7,201 bases of DNA, taken from NCBI GenBank assembly GCA_050114795.1, contig JASFRS010000121.1, forward strand, positions 1-7,201, in the 5' to 3' direction. Shown one piece after another: positions 1 to 5,082 of the stretch (the first letter of the stretch is position 1; the number at the start of each line of letters is the position of its first letter). A program made the position numbers and the translations under genes. Source of the stretch: JASFRS01 sp050114795. Its GTDB lineage: Bacteria > Pseudomonadota > Alphaproteobacteria > Sphingomonadales > CAKZYD01. The notes beneath the pieces were generated by a model, which was not told where the DNA came from, did not search any database, and saw only the letters and a list, made by a program, of their open reading frames with translations.

Positions 1-386
1 GTGCGCAACGCTGTCTGGATGACGCAATCAACTATGTCAAAGACCGGCGCCAATTTGGCAAGGCAATTGCGGATTTCCAAAACACCCAATTTACGCTAGC
101 GGACATGGCTACGGATTTAGAGGCAGCGCGGGCGCTGCTCTATATCGCAGCATTGAAAGTCAGTGATAATGCACCTGATAAAACCAAATTCGCAGCTATG
201 GCTAAACGCTTAGCGACTGATACGGGGTCGCGCGTGGTGAATGATGCGCTGCAGCTTCATGGCGGCTATGGCTATTTGATGGATTATCCGGTTGAACGCT
301 TCTGGCGAGACCTGCGCGTACACCAGATATTGGAAGGCACCAATCAGGTGATGCGCATGATTATCTCGCGCGATTTGCTTAAGTAG
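1..386 (+). CDS. Acyl-CoA dehydrogenase, C-terminal part (isobutyryl-CoA dehydrogenase-like), 5' truncated by the window
   Basis: The frame is open from base 3, giving 127 C-terminal residues and ending at TAG 384-386. The visible part is the C-terminal helical domain of a FAD-dependent acyl-CoA dehydrogenase. It has the RRQFGK motif (visible residues 15-20), then LQLHGGYGY (84-91), then ILEGTNQVMR (109-118). In the medium-chain and isobutyryl-CoA dehydrogenase branch, the Glu of EGTN (base 333) is the catalytic base that removes the alpha proton, with electrons passing via FAD to ETF. The neighbouring 3-hydroxyisobutyryl-CoA hydrolase and 3-hydroxyisobutyrate dehydrogenase favour isobutyryl-CoA (valine pathway) as substrate, but sequence alone cannot exclude another short or branched acyl-CoA. 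The family is about 380 residues, so roughly two thirds lies upstream. Its stop overlaps the ribosome-binding site of the next gene, which suggests co-transcription. Family is secure; substrate is inferred. Confidence 0.9.
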   Translation, partial: AQRCLDDAINYVKDRRQFGKAIADFQNTQFTLADMATDLEAARALLYIAALKVSDNAPDKTKFAAMAKRLATDTGSRVVNDALQLHGGYGYLMDYPVERFWRDLRVHQILEGTNQVMRMIISRDLLK

Positions 387-396
387 GAGAAACACC

Positions 397-717
397 ATGT
401 TGATGACAACAACGGCGACCTTGCAGGGACGTGAAGTCCGTGAATATCTTGGTGTTGTGACAGGCGAGGCAATCATGGGTGCGAATATCGTCCGTGATTT
501 ATTTGCCGGCATCCGGGATATCGTCGGCGGTCGCGCAGCGGCTTATGAACAAAGCCTGTCTGATGCCCGTGAGACGGCGTTGCGGGAGATGGAAGAACGC
601 GCCAGAGCTATGGGCGCGGATGGTATCATCGGCATTGATTTGGACTATGAAACAGTTGGTTCAGGCGGTTCCATGTTGATGGTTTCCGCAAGCGGAACCG
701 CCGTGAAGATTGGTTAA
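397..717 (+). CDS. YbjQ/UPF0145 family small protein
   Basis: This 106-residue protein is the normal full length for the YbjQ (UPF0145) family. Family hallmarks are an N-terminal strand region ending in LGVVTGEAIMG (18-28), the segment ANIVRDLFAGIRDIVGGRAAAYE (29-51), a helix rich in Arg/Glu (54-71), and the C-terminal core MGADGIIGIDLDYE (72-85) followed by a Gly/Ser strand and TAVKIG. These proteins are predicted to form pentamers; the family is sometimes called a heavy-metal-binding domain, but no activity is established. No signal peptide or membrane segment is seen. TAGGAGA (384-390) lies 6 bases before the ATG and includes the stop codon of the preceding acyl-CoA dehydrogenase gene, so the two are probably co-transcribed and perhaps translationally coupled. 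Its stop shares the bases TTAA (714-717) with the stop of the convergent downstream gene. A role in branched-chain catabolism is not supported by anything beyond position. Confidence 0.88.
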   Translation: MLMTTTATLQGREVREYLGVVTGEAIMGANIVRDLFAGIRDIVGGRAAAYEQSLSDARETALREMEERARAMGADGIIGIDLDYETVGSGGSMLMVSASGTAVKIG

Positions 718-2126
718 GGGGCTATCTGAGGCGTTAATTGCTCTTTTAAGCTACGCCCCTGCCACTTGGAAGGAATAGCCTGGTCTTCACCTAATAAATC
801 CAAAACAGTGGGCGCGATATCCAATATGGATACGCGCTCATTTTCATGATGGCTCGCTGCTCCAGTTCTAATCCACAGGCAGCCATCCGGATGATGGCAA
901 CCGCTTTTATTCTGCTCGATCAGATAAAAATGCGTGTGGAAGTCTTCAAAAAAACCATCAGGGCCGCCTAATACTGCATCTGCCCCTACTTTTGTTGATA
1001 GTTGTGACCCGAAATACATGCTGGTGTCATTTTCCCTCCGAATATCGAACACGGATTTATTCTCTGCTCGGCAATTTGAAAGGGTTTGTTGTGCGGCATC
1101 AGCCGAAGCTTTGTCTTTGCAGTGGAGCATATATTGATGAGTCATCACCGGCTCCACATGTTCGAAGTCTATACCAAATTTGTGCAGAAGGGCGCGGATA
1201 TTACGCGGGCGATAAAAATACTGCCCACCCTGAGCATCATATTTTGTGAAAGGTTGTTGAGATAGTGCGCTTGCGAAAATCAGCGTGGCTTCATCCCCAA
1301 ATTCATCCAGGAACTCACCTATAATTTGGTCGATGGCTTGATACCCGAATTTAATGGCATCACGGTAGAAGAGCTGTTCTTCACTTGCCGGTTTTGCGCT
1401 GAAAACTTCAGGTTCCATATGACGCCAGAAACTGTGTTGCAAATGGGCGACAGAATTGGAAAAGAAGGTCGCGAAGGCAGGTCGAGTCTTACGATAATAA
1501 TGTCTGAATACATCAAACTGAAGGGCATCGAGCTGCGCGACCCTCTTATAGGAAAGACGCCGATCCTTCGTCTTTTCATCCAGGATTTGTTTGGTGAGTT
1601 TAGACGCGGATTTAAGCCTTAACCCGTGACCAGCCATAAAACTCATAAAGCCCAGAGCGCCTTGTGAGTTGCCATTGGCGTTGCTGTGTTCCTGCACATT
1701 TTGGGCGATGAAATTTTGGTAAGTATTGAGTTCCTTGGGCCAGGCGTCCTGATCTTTGCACCAGGGGTCGGCAATAAAGATATTGCCATCGCCTTCAAAA
1801 CGACGTGCGTTCATGCTCCCGCAACTCATAACTCTTTTGCCGCTTTGATACAGCAATCTCCATATATCGTCATGAGAGGCACGGGGGCCGTCTGTGAGAT
1901 TGAATACATCGTGTGCGCTATAAGGTAGTCCTGTATGAAGAGAGTACCATTGGATCCAGGGCTCTAAATATTTTGGATCATCGACGTCTGGCTTTGTGAT
2001 GAAGGTCGTCGAACTGTCGTAAAAGCGCTTAAAATTTGGAAGATCCCCTGACGACATCCACTTTTGCAATAGATGTGGGCATAATTCGTTTAACTCAAGA
2101 AGAATGACTGCTGATTCTCTCTGCAT
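714..2126 (-). CDS. Divergent alkaline-phosphatase/sulfatase-superfamily protein (predicted phosphodiesterase-like hydrolase)
   Basis: I place the start at ATG 2126-2124, giving 470 residues, because a GAGG ribosome-binding site lies 6 bases upstream and the recognisable fold begins at once with SAVILLELNEL (5-15). The frame stays open up to 2333 but that extension overlaps the divergent hydrolase gene and has no family features. Superfamily traits are the first strand plus LPNFKRF (29-35), EPWIQWYSLHTGLPYSAHDVF (55-75, resembling the TGL-P-HG region of phosphodiesterases), FFSNSVAHLQHSFW (221-234), LIFASALSQQP (282-292), HHPDGCLWIRTG (411-422) and LDIAPTVLDLLG (435-446). At places where classic members carry Asp-Gly, a Thr/Ser/Cys nucleophile and Asp-His metal ligands, this protein has ELNE, a Pro/Trp stretch and SALS, so activity may be unusual or lost. 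No signal peptide or transmembrane segment is evident, suggesting a cytoplasmic location. Relatives I recall occur in polysaccharide or glycan-modification settings. Substrate unknown. Confidence 0.75.
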   Translation of the reverse strand: MQRESAVILLELNELCPHLLQKWMSSGDLPNFKRFYDSSTTFITKPDVDDPKYLEPWIQWYSLHTGLPYSAHDVFNLTDGPRASHDDIWRLLYQSGKRVMSCGSMNARRFEGDGNIFIADPWCKDQDAWPKELNTYQNFIAQNVQEHSNANGNSQGALGFMSFMAGHGLRLKSASKLTKQILDEKTKDRRLSYKRVAQLDALQFDVFRHYYRKTRPAFATFFSNSVAHLQHSFWRHMEPEVFSAKPASEEQLFYRDAIKFGYQAIDQIIGEFLDEFGDEATLIFASALSQQPFTKYDAQGGQYFYRPRNIRALLHKFGIDFEHVEPVMTHQYMLHCKDKASADAAQQTLSNCRAENKSVFDIRRENDTSMYFGSQLSTKVGADAVLGGPDGFFEDFHTHFYLIEQNKSGCHHPDGCLWIRTGAASHHENERVSILDIAPTVLDLLGEDQAIPSKWQGRSLKEQLTPQIAP

Positions 2127-2138
2127 GTGAGGCCTCAC
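2127..2138 (-). promoter_or_regulatory. Ribosome-binding site of the minus-strand gene inside a 12-base perfect palindrome
   Basis: GTGAGGCCTCAC reads identically on both strands and directly abuts the ATG at 2126. Its GAGG provides a Shine-Dalgarno core with a 6-base spacer, which is what fixes the 470-residue start. The GTG at the 5' end of the palindrome (2138-2136) is in frame and could be an alternative start four codons earlier, but it would lack its own ribosome-binding site. As RNA the repeat has no loop, so a simple hairpin would be poor; as DNA it could be a protein-binding site. Confidence 0.5.
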
Positions 2139-2300
2139 TGAATTATGTCCTATCTTTGCTTTTTTGCAGATATTTCGCAAAGAATCATGAAAGTTTATCA
2201 ATAAATTCAAGGTGGGGAAATCCTTCTTGCAGCTTTGCCCGGCAACGCATAGACCAGAGATCAAAGCAATGGAATAAGAAGGGGAGGGTACGAAAGCCCT
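2127..2300. promoter_or_regulatory. Divergent intergenic region between the phosphatase-like gene and the hydrolase gene
   Basis: These 174 bases separate two divergently transcribed starts and should hold promoters for both. The middle is AT-rich. CTTTGC (2154-2159) and GCAAAG (2177-2182) form an inverted repeat with a 17-base spacer, and the shorter TTTGC (2163-2167)/GCAAA (2177-2181) overlaps it; either could be an operator. On the plus strand a weak -10-like TATCAA (2196-2201) follows, with no good -35 partner. On the minus strand I see only poor promoter matches. GGGGAGGG (2281-2288) is the ribosome-binding site for the hydrolase, with a rather long 12-base gap to its ATG. Confidence 0.4.
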
Positions 2301-3341
2301 ATGACAAGCGACGCTGATATTGTCTTTGATCACCAGGGGGCGATCGGCCTCATGACCTTGAACCGCCCTCAGGCGCTAAACGCTTTAAACCGTGATATGT
2401 GTTTGGCTTTGAAGTCGAAGCTTGATGAGTGGGCGGATGAAGTTGGTATTCAGGCTGTTGTCATTCAAGGTGCAGGCGATAGAGCTTTTTGTGCAGGGGG
2501 CGATGTCGTATCCCTTTATAAAAGTGGTAAGGCAGGCACGCCTGACTTTGAGAATTTCTTCGCTTCAGAATATCGTATGAATGCGGCTATCGGCGCCTTT
2601 CCCAAACCTTATATTGCGCTCATCGACGGCGTTGTTATGGGCGGCGGTGTTGGGGTGTCTGTTCACGGTAATTATCGCATAGCGACAGAACGCACATTAT
2701 TTGCCATGCCAGAAACTGGCATTGGGCTTATTCCGGATGTGGGCGGTGGCTATTTCATGCCTCGTTTGCCCGGTGAATATGGCATGTATCTAGCGCTAAC
2801 AGGGCAACGGCTTAGTGGCGCGGATTGCTATGCGCTTGGGATTGCTACGCATTATGTGCCGAGTGAGAAATTACCGGACTTAGTCGCTGAAATGGCTGAA
2901 GGTGGTCCAATTGAGTCCATTCTTGCAGCTTTTCATGAAGAGCCGGGCGAAAGCGATAGTGCGGCACACCGTAGTGATATTGATGTGCATTTTTCAAAAG
3001 ACAGTGTTGAGGCAATCATCGAATCCCTGCAGGGCGGAAATGACTGGGCGAAGAAGATGGCTGAGAAAATGGGCCGTTTGTCGCCAACCAGCATGAAGCT
3101 GACATTCCGTCAGATGCGGGAAGGGAAGGCCCTATCTTTGCAAGAGGCACTGCAATTGGAATATCGTATCGTAAGTCATATCAAATCAGGCCATGACTTT
3201 TATGAGGGTGTGCGTGCGCAGCTTGTAGATAAAGACCGCAACCCGAAATGGGATCCGGCTGATCTGGCGAATGTAAAAGATACTTTCATTGATGCCCATT
3301 TTCAGGTTCCGGCCTGGGGCGATCTTGATTTTGATGATTAA
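2301..3341 (+). CDS. 3-hydroxyisobutyryl-CoA hydrolase (enoyl-CoA hydratase/isomerase family)
   Basis: This 346-residue crotonase-fold protein hydrolyses 3-hydroxyisobutyryl-CoA to 3-hydroxyisobutyrate and CoA in valine breakdown. Its length fits HIBCH proteins (about 340-385) rather than ordinary enoyl-CoA hydratases (about 260). FCAGGDV (63-69) and GVVMGGGVGVS (110-120) supply the oxyanion-hole loops. MPETGIGLIPDVGGGYFMPRL (136-156) carries Glu138 and Asp146, which match the catalytic Glu and Asp of human HIBCH. The C-terminal extension with EGVRAQLVDKDRNPKW (302-317) is typical of the hydrolase subfamily. The start has a strong but somewhat distant ribosome-binding site (2281-2288) and no in-frame start just upstream. 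It lies 18 bases before mmsB, whose enzyme uses its product, so the pair is almost surely one transcript. A hydratase role is unlikely given the subfamily features. Confidence 0.93.
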   Translation: MTSDADIVFDHQGAIGLMTLNRPQALNALNRDMCLALKSKLDEWADEVGIQAVVIQGAGDRAFCAGGDVVSLYKSGKAGTPDFENFFASEYRMNAAIGAFPKPYIALIDGVVMGGGVGVSVHGNYRIATERTLFAMPETGIGLIPDVGGGYFMPRLPGEYGMYLALTGQRLSGADCYALGIATHYVPSEKLPDLVAEMAEGGPIESILAAFHEEPGESDSAAHRSDIDVHFSKDSVEAIIESLQGGNDWAKKMAEKMGRLSPTSMKLTFRQMREGKALSLQEALQLEYRIVSHIKSGHDFYEGVRAQLVDKDRNPKWDPADLANVKDTFIDAHFQVPAWGDLDFDD

Positions 3342-3359
3342 AAGGCGCGGGAGACAGCC

Positions 3360-4253
3360 ATGAGCAAAATTGCATTTATCGGTTTGGGAAATATGGGTGG
3401 CCCGATGGCCATTAATCTGGTGAAAGCTGGTCATGATGTGCGCGCTTTTGACTTAAGCGCAGACGCAAAAGCGCAAGTAGCCGCAGCCGGCGGACATGCA
3501 GTAAACAATCTAAAAGACGCTGTAAGCGGTGCTGATGCCGTGGTGACAATGTTGCCTGCGGGTCGTCATGTGACTGCTGTCTATGGTGGTGAAGATGGGG
3601 TCATGACCTATGCGGCACCTGGAACGCTATTCATCGATAGCTCAACGATTGATGTTGAAACCTCCCGCGAGGTGGCAGCGATGGCTCATGAACGTGGATT
3701 TGAAATGGTGGATGCCCCTGTATCTGGTGGTGTGGCTGCGGCTGCGGGTGGTACATTAACCTTCATGGTTGGTGGAACAGATGATGGCTTTAAGCGCGCG
3801 CAGGCGATTCTTGAACATATGGGCAAAAATATCGTTCATGCGGGTTCGGCTGGAGCTGGGCAGGCTGCAAAAATCTGTAATAATATGATGTTGGGCATCC
3901 AGATGATTTCAGTTTGTGAGGGCTTTGCCCTTGCTGAAAAACTGGGATTGGCCGCCGATAAATTATTTGAAATTTCGTCGAAAGCATCTGGTCAGTGTTG
4001 GTCGCTTACCTCTTATTGTCCAGAACCAGGCCCTGTTGAAGCGGCACCTTCAAACCGCGATTACCAACCGGGATTTGCGGCCGCGATGATGTTAAAAGAT
4101 TTAAAACTCGCACAAGACGCAGCACAGGGAAATGATGCCTCAACCCCTCTTGGTGCCTATGCTGCTGAACTTTATGAGAAATTTTGTGAAGACGGAAATG
4201 CAGGTAAGGATTTTTCAGGAATCATTGAATCTCTGAAATCTGGCAAACTTTAA
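3360..4253 (+). CDS. mmsB: 3-hydroxyisobutyrate dehydrogenase
   Basis: This 297-residue enzyme is predicted to oxidise 3-hydroxyisobutyrate to methylmalonate semialdehyde with NAD+, in the cytoplasm, in valine catabolism. The N-terminal Rossmann domain has the nucleotide-binding GLGNMGGPMA (8-17). Asp31 at the end of the second strand favours NAD+. DAPVSGGVAAAAGGTLTFMVGG (118-139) is the family substrate-binding segment. Lys171 in GQAAKICNNM (167-176) is the catalytic lysine position of the beta-hydroxyacid dehydrogenases. LKDLKLA (245-251) is the conserved C-terminal element. The stretch SGQCWSLTSYCPEPGP (210-225) is characteristic of true 3-hydroxyisobutyrate dehydrogenases rather than tartronate semialdehyde reductases. 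Length is normal. GGGAGA (3349-3354) gives a ribosome-binding site 5 bases before ATG. mmsA, often its partner, is not in the window. Confidence 0.94.
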   Translation: MSKIAFIGLGNMGGPMAINLVKAGHDVRAFDLSADAKAQVAAAGGHAVNNLKDAVSGADAVVTMLPAGRHVTAVYGGEDGVMTYAAPGTLFIDSSTIDVETSREVAAMAHERGFEMVDAPVSGGVAAAAGGTLTFMVGGTDDGFKRAQAILEHMGKNIVHAGSAGAGQAAKICNNMMLGIQMISVCEGFALAEKLGLAADKLFEISSKASGQCWSLTSYCPEPGPVEAAPSNRDYQPGFAAAMMLKDLKLAQDAAQGNDASTPLGAYAAELYEKFCEDGNAGKDFSGIIESLKSGKL

Positions 4254-4262
4254 GCCTATATT
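4233..4262 (+). promoter_or_regulatory. Candidate promoter of the MarR-type regulator gene, containing the shared AGCCTATATT element
   Basis: CTGAAA (4233-4238) and TATATT (4257-4262) could act as -35 and -10 hexamers with an 18-base spacer. They match the sigma-70 consensus at 4 of 6 and 5 of 6 positions. The -35 would lie inside the end of mmsB. The 10-mer AGCCTATATT (4253-4262) begins 71 bases before the regulator ATG and recurs 69 bases before hemA. The alternative is that the element is a regulator-binding site rather than a -10 box. Confidence 0.35.
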
Positions 4263-4276
4263 AGCCACTTTGCGCG

Positions 4277-4319
4277 ATACTCCCTGCCAATAATGTGAAT
4301 CGGACGTGCGGGAGAGTAT
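4277..4319 (+). promoter_or_regulatory. Imperfect hairpin that could mask the MarR gene ribosome-binding site
   Basis: ATACTC (4277-4282) is the exact inverse complement of GAGTAT (4314-4319). CC (4283-4284) can add pairs with GG (4310-4311), leaving GA (4312-4313) bulged. The right arm is the ribosome-binding site GGGAGAG (4310-4316), 7 bases before the ATG at 4324, so folding would hide it. This ribosome-binding site also decides for ATG 4324 over GTG 4306. The repeat could equally act as a DNA operator for autoregulation. Confidence 0.4.
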
Positions 4320-4323
4320 TGAA

Positions 4324-4848
4324 ATGGCAGCTCCAAATACGGCTCAGAATGTGGGTGTGGGAGGGGTGGTTGACCCTGAATTATTGGTCGCCCAAACAAA
4401 ACCTGCGTTTCTGGAGTGCCTGCAGCTTGTTGAGCGGTTGCACCGGCGTTTACTTGATGTGATTAAAGTGCGGCTTGAAGAAATTGGTCTGGTGGATATC
4501 AACAGCGTTCAGGCGCTGTTGCTTTACAATGTCGGCTCTTTAGAGGTTACAGCGGGCGAGCTGAAAAGCCGCGGATATTATCAGGGCTCCAACGTGTCCT
4601 ATAATCTAAAAAAGCTCGTTGAAATGGGTTATATGGCGCATAAACGCTCTGAACATGATCGCAGATCTGTACGTATTTCTTTGACTGAAAAAGGCCTGGA
4701 GGTTTCTGAGCTTGTAGATGCTCTTTATGATGAACATTTAAGCGACATGTTGAATGGTGAGGTCTTTGACCTGGATCATTTGCAGGTCATGCGTCATGCG
4801 CTTCGTGATGTGGAACGTTATTGGAGCGATCAGTTGCGCTACGTCTAA
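4324..4848 (+). CDS. ldtR: MarR-family winged-helix regulator, LdtR-like
   Basis: The 174-residue form starting at ATG 4324 is chosen because GGGAGAG (4310-4316) sits 7 bases upstream; GTG 4306 would add six residues but would lie before that site. After a variable N-terminus (1-27) come a dimerisation helix with ERLHRRLLDVIKVRLEEIG (37-55), then DINSVQALLLYNVG (58-71), the recognition-helix region SRGYYQGSNVSYNLKKLVEMGY (82-103), and the wing SEHDRRSVRISLTEKG (109-124). DRR is the classic MarR wing motif. The DINSVQAL and SNVSYNLKKL segments closely resemble, from memory, LdtR of Liberibacter and Sinorhizobium. LdtR controls an L,D-transpeptidase gene and osmotic-stress functions, and its ligand pocket binds small aromatic compounds. 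No L,D-transpeptidase gene is in this window. Being upstream of hemA on the same strand makes hemA a possible target, but 234 bases separate them. MarR family is certain; LdtR orthology is likely. Confidence 0.88.
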   Translation: MAAPNTAQNVGVGGVVDPELLVAQTKPAFLECLQLVERLHRRLLDVIKVRLEEIGLVDINSVQALLLYNVGSLEVTAGELKSRGYYQGSNVSYNLKKLVEMGYMAHKRSEHDRRSVRISLTEKGLEVSELVDALYDEHLSDMLNGEVFDLDHLQVMRHALRDVERYWSDQLRYV

Positions 4849-4887
4849 TCAACGTAAAATATAAATCCGTATTTGAAATGCATATAA

Positions 4888-4905
4888 AGCTTTAGTAAGC
4901 TCTTT
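4888..4905 (+). terminator. Weak candidate terminator after the MarR gene
   Basis: AGCTT (4888-4892) and AAGCT (4897-4901) form a perfect 5-base stem with a TAGT loop, followed by CTTT. The stem is short and AT-rich and the T tract is only three bases, so termination, if any, would be weak. It lies 40 bases past the stop. Confidence 0.2.
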
Positions 4906-4930
4906 CCATAAACCCGAATGAAGGTGGGGG

Positions 4931-4982
4931 CGCATGTTATCATGCGTCAACATGGCCTGTGCGACCAAAGTTGACGCCCATG
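4931..4982. repeat. Two overlapping, mutually exclusive inverted repeats upstream of hemA
   Basis: The first is CGCATG (4931-4936), loop TTAT, CATGCG (4941-4946). The second is GCGTCAAC (4944-4951) with GTTGACGC (4970-4977), spacer 18. The second can extend by pairing CATG (4941-4944) with CATG (4979-4982) if two C bases bulge. The arms share 4941-4946, so only one can form at a time. No T tract follows either. Confidence 0.6.
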
Positions 4983-5013
4983 TGACAATTTGAGTCTCGC
5001 ATTTCTGCGCTTC

Positions 5014-5023
5014 AGCCTATATT
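5014..5023 (+). promoter_or_regulatory. Second copy of AGCCTATATT, upstream of hemA
   Basis: This 10-mer is identical to 4253-4262 and lies 69 bases before the hemA ATG, against 71 for the first copy before the regulator ATG. It may be a shared binding site or a pair of similar -10 boxes (TATATT). Confidence 0.4.
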
Positions 5024-5082
5024 GAATGGCAGGATTTGGATAAATTCGGGCACATAAGAACAAAAGTGCGTAGGGACAGAGC

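Larger units (their letters stand above)
4849..5082. promoter_or_regulatory. Intergenic region upstream of hemA
   Basis: These 234 bases hold the weak hairpin at 4888-4905, the overlapping inverted repeats at 4931-4982 (listed separately), the element AGCCTATATT at 5014-5023, and the hemA ribosome-binding site AGGGA (5071-5076 region) a few bases before the ATG at 5083. TATATT (5018-5023) could be a -10 box, but no -35 at normal spacing is seen (TTGAGT at 4990-4995 is 22 bases away), so an activator may be needed. I see no FNR (TTGAT-N4-ATCAA) or Irr-type box. No small ORF with a convincing start and ribosome-binding site was noted here. Confidence 0.45.

Noticed and set aside
681..699. TTCCGC-AA-GCGGAA inverted repeat at the end of the ybjQ-like gene as a terminator
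   Set aside because: The loop is only two bases, it lies inside coding sequence, and no T run follows on either strand.
1319..1928. Several open frames on both strands inside the phosphatase-like gene
   Set aside because: They are in other frames of a gene with recognisable superfamily motifs and show no motifs or ribosome-binding sites of their own.
2127..2333. An upstream extension of the minus-strand gene to ATG 2333, giving 539 residues
   Set aside because: It would overlap the start of the divergent hydrolase gene, has no family features, and the ATG at 2126 has a good ribosome-binding site immediately before the conserved first strand.
4306..4323. GTG start for the MarR-type regulator
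   Set aside because: The strong ribosome-binding site GGGAGAG lies downstream of this GTG and is correctly spaced for ATG 4324.
4970..4994. FNR- or CRP-like site (TTGAC...TGTGA...) upstream of hemA
   Set aside because: The half-sites do not form the expected TTGAT-N4-ATCAA or TGTGA-N6-TCACA palindrome.
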